A stretch of 11,036 nt of DNA. Source: an uncultured Eubacteriaceae bacterium (GTDB lineage: Bacteria; Bacillota; Clostridia; Lachnospirales; CAG-274). The translations under genes and the position numbers were made by a program. The stretch is taken from the NCBI GenBank assembly GCA_947565475.1, contig CANOGI010000058.1:1-11036 (forward strand), given 5' to 3'. Numbering within the stretch: the first letter of the stretch is position 1; each line of letters starts with the position of its first letter. This document shows, one piece after another, positions 1-6,108 of the stretch. The notes beneath the pieces were generated by a model. The model saw nothing but the letters and a program-made list of their open reading frames with translations. It ran no database searches and was not told the origin of the DNA.

Positions 1-2
1 GT

Positions 3-170
3 TCTTTAGCTGATTTATACGACGAGGTAACTATGCCTCACGAGTTAAGAAAAGCCCATCAGCAAAATGACAGAGCTGTTATGGAGACTTATGGATTCTC
101 AGTTAAAGATATGACGGAAAGTAAATGTGTGGCGGAACTTATGAGGTTGTATCAGGATATTCAAAAGTGA
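3..170 (+). CDS. C-terminal end of an MmeI-like class I DNA methyltransferase / restriction-modification protein (5' truncated by window edge)
   Basis: An open frame enters from the left edge and stops at TGA 168-170, leaving 55 residues. It begins SLADLYDEVTMPHELRKAHQ and continues with a DRAVMETYGF segment and an ESKCVAELMRLYQ tail. From memory, this pattern (LADLYD, TMPxEL, KAHxxND.AVM.AYGF, CVAELM.LY) is the extreme C-terminus of large SAM-dependent DNA methyltransferases of the type IIL / MmeI-like family, where methylation, cleavage and target recognition can sit in one polypeptide. The catalytic motifs lie outside the window, so activity cannot be judged. The 3' end looks intact. It is separated from the next gene by 320 bp and is probably a separate transcription unit. 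The family call rests on this short tail only. Confidence 0.7.
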   Translation, partial: SLADLYDEVTMPHELRKAHQQNDRAVMETYGFSVKDMTESKCVAELMRLYQDIQK

Positions 171-218
171 TTTTGATTTTTAAAAATTTTTAATGAATTT
201 AATTTTTGTTTTGCGTGA

Positions 219-356
219 AATCTTTTGAGAATTTGTTTTTTATTTATACAAAAGTATGAAAAATACACAGACGAAGAATGTCAAAAAATAAATGCTTATA
301 GACTTACGGCGGATAACTTCAACAGTGGGTTAAACTACTATGTTTTGTATTTTTAA
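219..356 (+). pseudogene. Possible gene remnant or orphan short frame, unrecognised
   Basis: A frame opens after a stop at 216-218 and ends at TAA 354-356. Its last 33 codons (from about 255) read like ordinary protein, with charged and aromatic residues in a sensible mix: YEKYTDEECQKINAYRL, then LTADNFNSGLNYYVLYF. There is no ATG in frame, only a TTG at 225, and no good ribosome binding site, so it does not look like an intact gene. It could be the 3' remnant of a decayed gene whose start was lost by insertion or deletion, or simply a chance frame. I do not recognise the family. Confidence 0.2.
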
Positions 357-400
357 CTGTAGAAAGTGAGGACAATACATAGCTAAAAATTAAAATTTTA

Positions 401-436
401 AAAAACTTTTATTTACAAAAGTTTTTACTATTTTTT
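401..436. terminator. AT-rich inverted repeat with T-run, possible terminator or operator
   Basis: AAAAACTTTT (401-410) and AAAAGTTTTT (417-426) are a perfect 10-bp inverted repeat around a 6-nt loop, and a run of six T lies at 431-436. The form resembles a weak bidirectional intrinsic terminator, but the stem has only one G-C pair. It overlaps the candidate -35 box of the next gene, so it could instead be an operator-like site. Confidence 0.35.
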
Positions 437-441
437 ATTAT
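412..441 (+). promoter_or_regulatory. Candidate sigma-A promoter for the DUF445 gene
   Basis: TTTACA (412-417) and TATTAT (436-441) are separated by 18 bp, about 50 bp before the ATG at 491. In DNA this AT-rich such matches are common, so the call is weak. Confidence 0.3.
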
Positions 442-476
442 TTAGTGAAAAATATATACAAGGCATAAGAAATTAA

Positions 477-482
477 AAGGAG
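477..482 (+). promoter_or_regulatory. Ribosome binding site that decides the DUF445 start
   Basis: AAGGAG is placed 8 nt before ATG 491 and only 2 nt before the alternative GTG 485, favouring the ATG. Confidence 0.7.
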
Positions 483-490
483 CGGTGAGA

Positions 491-1321
491 ATGAATTATA
501 TTATAGAGCCGATTATTTGTGCTTTTATCGGCTGTTTTACTAATTATATCGCTATTAAAATGTTATTTAGACCATATAACGGCAAAAAAATACTCGGCAG
601 AAATATCCCTTTTACACCGGGAATTATCCCTAAGAGAAAAAAAGATGTTGCTAAATCTATCGGAAACGTTGTATCGGTGGAATTAATAGACAAGAGTGAA
701 ATACTATCTCATTTGAGAAGCGACGGTCTCGTAAGTAAAATTGTTGATTTTATTATGAGCTATAAGGTATATATTCCCGAAAAAAAAGAAAATAACAGGT
801 CGGCGGGGGACTTTATAGCGGATTTTATTTCTAGGCTTAATTTAAAAGAAGCGGTATCAAATGAGCTGTATAATTATATAAATCAAAAAATAAGCGGAAA
901 TATCGCTTTTAAATTTATTGGAGATAAGATGATTTATGGAATCGCCGAAAGTATCGGTGAAACTCTCCAGAATTATATTGAGGGTGACGGAAAGATTTTT
1001 ATATCAAGAACAATAGACGACGAGATTTATAAATTATCCGGAATGAAAACGGAGGAAATACTTTTAAAATATGAGTTTGACGTTTTGGAGGTTAAACGGG
1101 TTTTAGGGGAGAAGTATAAAGGTTTTTTGGATGAGAATATTGATATTATATTTGAGAATATTGATATTTCCGCCATCATTGAAAAAAAAATTATGTCTAT
1201 GGATATGAAAGAGCTTGAAAAGCTTATATTATCAATAATGAGAAAGGAATTAAACGCTATTGTATATTTGGGAGCGGTAATCGGTTTTATTATCGGACTT
1301 TTTACAACAATTTCAGTATAG
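491..1321 (+). CDS. DUF445 family (YheB-like) membrane protein, short form
   Basis: The 276-residue protein begins MNYIIEPIICAFIGCFTNYI, with an N-terminal hydrophobic segment followed by AIKMLFRPY and a TPGIIPKRKKDVA stretch. Both are characteristic of the DUF445/YheB family. A second hydrophobic segment closes the protein (about residues 257-274, LGAVIGFIIGLF), so both ends can be membrane-anchored with a mainly helical, charged middle. The biochemical role of the family is not known; YheB itself is somewhat longer, about 375 residues. A GTG in frame at 485 is only 2 nt from the AAGGAG at 477-482, whereas the ATG at 491 is 8 nt away, so ATG 491 is chosen. The gene is followed by a 330-bp gap and seems to stand outside the ter operon. 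A role with Ter proteins in the envelope is possible but not shown. Confidence 0.8.
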   Translation: MNYIIEPIICAFIGCFTNYIAIKMLFRPYNGKKILGRNIPFTPGIIPKRKKDVAKSIGNVVSVELIDKSEILSHLRSDGLVSKIVDFIMSYKVYIPEKKENNRSAGDFIADFISRLNLKEAVSNELYNYINQKISGNIAFKFIGDKMIYGIAESIGETLQNYIEGDGKIFISRTIDDEIYKLSGMKTEEILLKYEFDVLEVKRVLGEKYKGFLDENIDIIFENIDISAIIEKKIMSMDMKELEKLILSIMRKELNAIVYLGAVIGFIIGLFTTISV

Positions 1322-1328
1322 ATTAAAA

Positions 1329-1357
1329 TCAAAAGTTTCTATTATTTTGAAATTTTT
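1329..1357 (+). terminator. Weak candidate terminator after the DUF445 gene
   Basis: TCAAAA (1329-1334) pairs with TTTTGA (1345-1350), followed by AATTTTT. The stem is short and AT-rich, so this is only a possibility. Confidence 0.25.
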
Positions 1358-1368
1358 CAAGCTGTCCC

Positions 1369-1605
1369 GCAAAAATAATTTTTATTCTTTCTCCTTTTGC
1401 TCATTTTCAAATTGTTTGACTATATAGTCAAATTACTTGAAAACCCGAACAAGTTCGGCGGCTAAAAGTCCTTTTTACTGTGTCATCGTCAGTCGGCGTA
1501 GGCTTTCGACTACGCTCTCCTTCCTCTTCCTTGTAAAAACAATTTTTATCTCGCCTCCTTTTGCTCCTTTTCAAGTGATTTGACTATAAAATGTTTTTTG
1601 TCAAA
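1369..1605. repeat. Hairpin-rich intergenic repeat element with two diverged 42-bp direct repeats
   Basis: Segment A (1369-1410) and segment B (1533-1574) can be aligned without gaps with 34 of 42 positions identical; the shared core is CTCCTTTTGCTC. Each is followed by the same inverted repeat: after A a perfect 18-bp palindrome, TTTGACTATATAGTCAAA (1415-1432), and after B TTTGAC (1579-1584) with GTCAAA (1600-1605). Between them lie further hairpins: CCGAAC/GTTCGG (1445-1450/1453-1458), AAAAG/CTTTT (1464-1468/1471-1475) and GCGTAG/CTACGC (1496-1501/1510-1515). The 164-bp period suggests one full unit plus a partial second copy. It looks like the dispersed intergenic repeats of gut Clostridia, though no second genomic copy can be seen here. 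On the - strand the C/T blocks read as GGAGCAAAAGGAGG, like ribosome binding sites, but only short frames follow. Confidence 0.6.
1415..1432. repeat. Perfect 18-bp palindrome TTTGACTATATAGTCAAA
   Basis: The sequence equals its own reverse complement. It could be a repressor-binding site, a hairpin in either transcript, or the end of a mobile repeat unit. A related, looser copy lies at 1579-1605. Confidence 0.7.
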
Positions 1606-1634
1606 TTAAATTGTAATTGCTGTAATTTTATAAT
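1606..1634 (+). promoter_or_regulatory. Candidate promoter of the YceG-protease fusion gene
   Basis: A perfect TATAAT -10 box lies at 1629-1634, 17 nt before the ATG at 1652. At 17-bp spacing the -35 position reads TTAAAT (1606-1611), which is poor. The downstream arm of the repeat element (GTCAAA, 1600-1605) directly abuts this position, so the repeat may influence transcription. Confidence 0.45.
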
Positions 1635-1651
1635 ACAAATTGGGTGATATT

Positions 1652-3067
1652 ATGAGTTATAATGACTTTAAAGTAAGGTATAATGTAATGAGTTTTTCCT
1701 CATTAAGTGAATTTTTAAATGTCAAGGGCGGTATAAATAATAATCGCAAAGACGTTTATTTTATTAGAATGGTTGGGGTTAATCCTACTTTTTTTGAGGA
1801 TATTGAAAACGCCGACAAATCTTTTACAAAAAAGTCTTTAGACGGTGTATGTAAATATAATCGAGTAAAGGAACTTCCGAAGATTGTTTTTTCGGAGGAT
1901 ATTGAGTATTACTCAAAACTTTACAGTGATTGGGTTAAAGGGGGCAGGAAAAGGATTGAAGTCAGGGCATCAAAAATCAGTGATGTCGGTGAGGTGTTAA
2001 ATTCCGCCTGTAATACTGTTTTGAGTTTATTTAAAAGCTGTTCGGCCAATTATAATGAGTTTATAGAAAAAAATTTTATGGTAAAGCTCTTATACCAGTT
2101 TGATAAAATATGGGAGGGGAGTTTTAATGAGAATTGGAATTTAAAATTATCTGTAAAATTTATTATTGAGAATGTTTTGAAAAAGCAGGAATATTTTTTA
2201 TGCTATTTATTAACTTTAATTGGAATTGATGTGTGTTTGCTTCAGTATAAAAAAGATTTATCCGATGACCTTATAAAACTTAATTTATCAAAAGAAATAG
2301 TTTTGGGTATGTTCTCAAATAAGGATACATCTATTTATTCTCCTGAAAATTATACCGATTGTAAAGCTGAAAAAGAAATAGATGATGAAACTCAGATGGT
2401 TAAAAACGTTTCAAAATCACCTGTTTTAATCAACTATCGTAAACAGGGCAACCGAGAAAGTAAAGTAAGAGACGATAATATAAAAAACGGTGAGCCTTTG
2501 GAAAAAAATTTTGAGGAATTGGCTTTACTGGCGTCGTCGGTTGTCATGATTTCGATTCACAACGACAGAGATGAAATTATTGGTACGGGCTCGGGAATTA
2601 TGATAGGCGAGAAAGGATACATACTGACGAATAATCACGTCGCCAGCGGAGGGAGATTTTATTCTGTCAGGATAGAGGACGACAGCGAGACTTATTTTAC
2701 TGACGAGGTTATAAAGTATAATACTGTTTTTGATTTGGCTATAATAAGAATAGATAGAAAGCTTAAACCGCTTCATGTTTACAGCGGACAGAAAAAACTT
2801 GTGAGAGGGCAGAAAGTTGTAGCTATAGGCAGTCCTCTCGGATTGTTTAACTCTGTATCAGACGGGATTATATCAGGATTTAGAAATATTGACGGAGTTG
2901 ATATGATTCAATTTACAGCGCCTATCTCACATGGAAGCTCAGGCGGAGCTGTTTTAAATATGTTTGGTGAGGTTATAGGAATAAGCACGGCGGGATTTGA
3001 CAATGGTCAAAATATAAATTTAGCCGTGGGATATGAATTTATAAATAATTTCAAAAGAGGGTTTTAA
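1652..3067 (+). CDS. Fusion: YceG-like domain plus HtrA/trypsin-like serine protease
   Basis: The 471-residue protein has two parts. Residues about 34-202 resemble the repeat unit of the YceG protein encoded at 3833: both start with a DVYFIRMVGVN / GVYFYRINGYN block and end with GIDVCLLQYKKD / GCDVVLLQYNGD. A charged linker (about 203-290) follows. Residues about 293-471 are an S1C (DegP/HtrA-type) protease with the complete triad: His329 in LTNNHVASGG, Asp361 in FDLAIIRID and Ser430 in HGSSGGAV. There is no signal peptide, no membrane segment and no PDZ domain, so it should be cytosolic and unlike classical HtrA. The start chosen is ATG 1652, with GGTGA 4 nt upstream; a TTG at 1640 would add four residues. 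It stands before the rhomboid and yceG, separated from the rhomboid by a promoter. The protease call is certain from the motifs. The link to the Ter system rests on the shared domain and position; substrate and trigger are unknown. Confidence 0.85.
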   Translation: MSYNDFKVRYNVMSFSSLSEFLNVKGGINNNRKDVYFIRMVGVNPTFFEDIENADKSFTKKSLDGVCKYNRVKELPKIVFSEDIEYYSKLYSDWVKGGRKRIEVRASKISDVGEVLNSACNTVLSLFKSCSANYNEFIEKNFMVKLLYQFDKIWEGSFNENWNLKLSVKFIIENVLKKQEYFLCYLLTLIGIDVCLLQYKKDLSDDLIKLNLSKEIVLGMFSNKDTSIYSPENYTDCKAEKEIDDETQMVKNVSKSPVLINYRKQGNRESKVRDDNIKNGEPLEKNFEELALLASSVVMISIHNDRDEIIGTGSGIMIGEKGYILTNNHVASGGRFYSVRIEDDSETYFTDEVIKYNTVFDLAIIRIDRKLKPLHVYSGQKKLVRGQKVVAIGSPLGLFNSVSDGIISGFRNIDGVDMIQFTAPISHGSSGGAVLNMFGEVIGISTAGFDNGQNINLAVGYEFINNFKRGF

Positions 3068-3157
3068 CAATATGGCGCGTATTTTGTTGTTATTGTAATC
3101 CGATTATTAAAGGTGTTGTGATTTTTTTAGCGTTTGTGTTAAAAAAATAAAATGTGC

Positions 3158-3186
3158 TTGCAAATATTGCATAAAAATGGTATAAT
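3158..3186 (+). promoter_or_regulatory. Strong sigma-A-type promoter with extended -10, before the rhomboid-yceG-telA genes
   Basis: TTGCAA (3158-3163) is followed after exactly 17 bp by a perfect TATAAT (3181-3186), with TG one base upstream of it (TGGTATAAT, an extended -10). The transcript should start near 3192-3194. This is the best promoter match I found in the window, and it probably drives the rhomboid, yceG and telA. Confidence 0.75.
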
Positions 3187-3230
3187 TTTTTGTGAAATAT
3201 ATATATTTTTTTGTAAGGTTGGTATTATTT

Positions 3231-3815
3231 ATGGGAAAAATGAGTTTAAGGTTTAAAATTTCTTTTAATTCTCCTGTTATATTGGGTTTTACTATTATTT
3301 GTTTTATAGCTTTGCTTCTTGGACAAATTGGAAATGTAAATTACTTATTTTTTAGCGTGTATCGTTCTTCTCTTCTTGAACCGTTGACATATTTTAGATT
3401 TATTGGGCATATTTTCGGACATTCTGATTTTGAGCATTTTATCGGAAATATTATGTTGATTTTAATTGTGGGGCCTTTACTTGAGGAAAAGTATGGCTCG
3501 GGCAATATGGTGATAATTATGTTTATTACGGCTCTTATCACAGGAATTGTCAATTTTATTTTTTTCCCTAACGTTATATTGCTTGGAGCCAGCGGAGTCG
3601 TGTTTTCATTAATATTGCTGTCTTCTTTTACGAGTATAGAAGAGGGCACTATTCCACTCACGTTTATATTTGTCACTCTTATTTATATGGGACAGCAAAT
3701 TTACGACGGTTTATTTATTGACGACAATGTGTCTAATTTGACGCATATTATAGGCGGACTTGTGGGAGCGGTATTTGGTTATTTAATAAATAGAAGCAAA
3801 ATAAAAAGATATTGA
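3231..3815 (+). CDS. Rhomboid family intramembrane serine protease
   Basis: The 194-residue, strongly hydrophobic protein has about six membrane segments. It carries the rhomboid signature: GHSDFEHFIGN in the second segment (His64, His69, Asn73), GASG with catalytic Ser121, and catalytic His172 in THIIGGLVGAVFGY. These residues form the Ser-His dyad that cuts substrates within or next to the membrane. A GTG at 3192 would add 13 residues but lies at the predicted transcription start, so the ATG at 3231 is preferred. Its ribosome binding site (AAGG 3215-3218) is weak and 12 nt away, so the start is not settled. The stop codon overlaps the ribosome binding site of yceG 17 nt before that gene, implying one operon. 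A rhomboid is not part of the usual yce/ter gene set. Possible roles are release of a membrane-tethered Ter partner or quality control, but this is inference. Confidence 0.88.
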   Translation: MGKMSLRFKISFNSPVILGFTIICFIALLLGQIGNVNYLFFSVYRSSLLEPLTYFRFIGHIFGHSDFEHFIGNIMLILIVGPLLEEKYGSGNMVIIMFITALITGIVNFIFFPNVILLGASGVVFSLILLSSFTSIEEGTIPLTFIFVTLIYMGQQIYDGLFIDDNVSNLTHIIGGLVGAVFGYLINRSKIKRY

Positions 3816-3832
3816 AGGTGAAATTTTAGCTT

Positions 3833-6106
3833 ATGTTTGAACACAAGGTACTTCAAAATCTAAACGATTATTTTAAGGATTTTAATAACAGACCCGAAAA
3901 AGGAGTTTATTTTTATCGCATAAACGGTTATAACGAGGAAGTTAGAGAATTTATTTTAAAATATTATGAGGCGGCAAGATTATCAGGAGTTGTTATTGAG
4001 GGGAAAATACCCAATCCCGATGAAAAAAATTTATCTTACTATAACGAGATTATGGGAAAGGAATTTAAAAAAGATGTTGGGTTTATTGTTGAGGGGTTAA
4101 AAAAGTGGCTTCCGAGAATGAACGACTATCAAAGAAAAAATGTCGCCTCATCAATTTATGATACTATTAAGCATATGGCGGAAAATGGCAAAAATGATAA
4201 TATGCTTAAAAACGCCTATATTAAATTTATGTGTTGGTTATACTATAAATTTGAGAGAATTGTGAGTCAGCTTGGAGAAAATAAAATACCTAAAATTTTG
4301 TATGAAGGGGAGATAAGCAATTATGAGCTTAAACTTATCTCTATTTTGTCAAACGCCGGCTGTGATGTCGTTTTATTACAGTATAACGGCGATGAGGCTT
4401 ATTTGAGGTACGACCCTGAATCTAAATTATCATATAGTTTTAATATAAATGGGTTAATGAGGTTTCCTGAAAATTTCAGCGTGAAATATATTAGAAAAGA
4501 AATTGAAAATAGATTTCAAAGAGAGAGAGTATATAAGACGTCGTCTGAAGTGTCGAATTGTACAAACGCTTGGATTGAGGGAACCGGTTTTGATGATTTT
4601 AAAAAGGAAATTAAAATCAGGGGAAACAATGATAAATTCTTTTACAACTGTTTTTATAAAATTAACGGTGTTGAGGACAAGCTTACTTATTTAAGTGAGT
4701 TATATCAGTTTCAGCTTGATATTAAAAACAGTAAAAGGCGAATTCTTATAATTGAAAATGGAATTCCGAAACCGACTATTGACGAGATAAATTTAATTAA
4801 CAGAAAGAAATATAACGATAAAGAGCGAATGCTTACAGATTTGTCGAATAATATAGAATATTCTGCTAATATTGAGCTTCAAAGAATTATGAGAAAGGCT
4901 TTTATCGATATACTTTTTGAAGAGGCTGAAAATGGGAATATGAATTTAAATAAACTGACAAGTAAAGCGGTATATTTATTGTGTTGGCTTAACAGATATA
5001 AAAGCAGTTTGTTTTTAAATTGGAAAATGCCCCATATTAGCTGTTTTATATATTTGGGAGGATGTAAAGACGACGGTGAGGCGTTATTTGTGAGATTTTT
5101 GGCGAGGCTTCCAGTTGACGTTCTTGTATTAAATCCAGATTTAAATTTTCAGTGTTGTCTTAGGGATAATCTGCTTTATGAGGTTAATTATGAAAATTCT
5201 TTAAGGGTCGATAAATTTCCGGGAGAAAATTCGGATAACCGTATTGGAACCGCTGCTTATCAAGCCGAAAGAGAGCTTGATGATATTATGTATCAGGATT
5301 CGGGAATGTATAGAAACAGACAGTATAATATAGCGAATTCGGTTACTCTACAGACCACATATGAGGAAATTTCTATTTTATGGGATCAGGAGATTAAATA
5401 CAGGCCTAATTTCAATGTTAATAATTCAGTGGTTAGTATTCCTGTCATTTTTTCTAAAGTCTCGGGAATTAAGGACGGGGATATTTCTAAATACTGGACA
5501 AGCGTTAAATCTTTGATTACGGACGATACATTTGTTATAAAGGACGCTCCTTTTATTAATTCTAACGAGGCGAATCCTATTAAAACTTTCGCAGTTGAGT
5601 TTTTTAAAAATGGAAGGCTGCGGAAAGATAAAATAAAAGCTCATAAATGTTATCAATATGATTTTTTAAGAGAGGACATACAAAATCATATTTTAGATAA
5701 GCTTCAATTGCTTATAGAGCGAAAAAACATAAAAGGCACATTTGAGAATGGTACGGAATATACGATAATCGCTACTGTTCTAAATATAAAAAAAGATATA
5801 GTCAGAAAAATTCAAAATTTTGATTTTACCAAGAAAAACCCTAAGATTATTTATATTAACACAACAGAGAATATTATTTCTCTTGAGGATAGCATACTTA
5901 CGGCTTTTTTGAATTTAGTGGGATTTGATATAGTATTTTTTGTTCCCACGGGGTATATGTGCGTCGAGAAATATTTTAATAAACAGATTATTGAGGAATA
6001 TCAAATAGGCGAGTATGTTTATGATTTGCGTATACCTAATTTGTCTACGGTTTCATCAAGTTTGCGCCATTCATGGCGTGATATTATATTTAAAAGGGGT
6101 GGTTGA
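3833..6106 (+). CDS. yceG: YceG-family protein of Ter stress systems (three diverged repeats of one domain)
   Basis: The 757-residue soluble protein has no signal peptide or membrane segment. It is recognised as the Firmicute YceG family (Pfam 'YceG_bac', described as a putative component of a Ter-linked biosynthetic module) by its sequence style and its position directly before telA, as in B. subtilis yceG-yceH. It is not related to E. coli YceG/MltG. By eye it contains three copies of one unit. Copy 1 is at about residues 24-186, with GVYFYRINGYN and later CDVVLLQYNGDE. Copy 2 is at about 269-436, with FFYNCFYKINGV and VDVLVLNPD. Copy 3 is at about 532-706, with SVVSIPVIFSKVSGI and FDIVFFVPTGY. 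Each ends in a helix, then a hydrophobic strand and an N/D/G-rich turn, like an alpha/beta nucleotide- or sugar-binding fold. No catalytic motif is recognised. The AAGGTG ribosome binding site (3815-3820) is rather far at 12 nt, and TGA overlaps TTGA next to telA. Confidence 0.82.
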   Translation: MFEHKVLQNLNDYFKDFNNRPEKGVYFYRINGYNEEVREFILKYYEAARLSGVVIEGKIPNPDEKNLSYYNEIMGKEFKKDVGFIVEGLKKWLPRMNDYQRKNVASSIYDTIKHMAENGKNDNMLKNAYIKFMCWLYYKFERIVSQLGENKIPKILYEGEISNYELKLISILSNAGCDVVLLQYNGDEAYLRYDPESKLSYSFNINGLMRFPENFSVKYIRKEIENRFQRERVYKTSSEVSNCTNAWIEGTGFDDFKKEIKIRGNNDKFFYNCFYKINGVEDKLTYLSELYQFQLDIKNSKRRILIIENGIPKPTIDEINLINRKKYNDKERMLTDLSNNIEYSANIELQRIMRKAFIDILFEEAENGNMNLNKLTSKAVYLLCWLNRYKSSLFLNWKMPHISCFIYLGGCKDDGEALFVRFLARLPVDVLVLNPDLNFQCCLRDNLLYEVNYENSLRVDKFPGENSDNRIGTAAYQAERELDDIMYQDSGMYRNRQYNIANSVTLQTTYEEISILWDQEIKYRPNFNVNNSVVSIPVIFSKVSGIKDGDISKYWTSVKSLITDDTFVIKDAPFINSNEANPIKTFAVEFFKNGRLRKDKIKAHKCYQYDFLREDIQNHILDKLQLLIERKNIKGTFENGTEYTIIATVLNIKKDIVRKIQNFDFTKKNPKIIYINTTENIISLEDSILTAFLNLVGFDIVFFVPTGYMCVEKYFNKQIIEEYQIGEYVYDLRIPNLSTVSSSLRHSWRDIIFKRGG
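6065..6078 (+). other. GC-rich hairpin at the 3' end of yceG
   Basis: CGCCAT (6065-6070) and ATGGCG (6073-6078) can pair about 30 nt before the telA start. It may be only a result of the codons used, or it may affect translation coupling between yceG and telA. Confidence 0.3.
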
Positions 6107-6108
6107 AA

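Larger units (their letters stand above)
171..490. other. Non-coding gap between the methyltransferase tail and the DUF445 gene
   Basis: This very AT-rich gap holds no convincing complete gene. It contains a short open frame that may be a gene remnant (219-356), an AT-rich inverted repeat with T-runs (401-436), and a candidate promoter for the downstream gene (412-441). No RNA gene is recognisable. Confidence 0.6.
1322..1651. other. Gap of 330 bp with a repeat element and the promoter region of the protease fusion gene
   Basis: There is no convincing gene on either strand. The gap holds a weak possible terminator (1329-1357), a hairpin-rich element bounded by two direct repeats (1369-1605), and a TATAAT box just before the next gene. 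Its composition differs from the flanks: the + strand is rich in C/T blocks (CTCCTTTTGCTC, CTCTCCTTCCTCTTCC). Confidence 0.7.

Noticed and set aside
1027..1332. 101-codon open frame on the - strand inside the DUF445 gene
   Set aside because: It lies wholly antisense to a recognisable gene and has low-complexity Ile/Ser composition with no ribosome binding site; a shadow frame.
1452..1580. Small protein gene on the - strand within the repeat element, after the GGAGG-like block
   Set aside because: Frames are short, lack an ATG at proper distance from the ribosome-binding-like site and run through the hairpins; more likely an effect of the repeat's composition.
1369..1605. CRISPR array
   Set aside because: There are only two diverged repeats with a single long unit between them, no regular spacers and no cas gene.
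3122..3147. Terminator after the protease fusion gene (TTTTTTTA / TAAAAAAA)
   Set aside because: The stem has only A-T pairs and the T-run is on the wrong side for the + strand transcript; not convincing.
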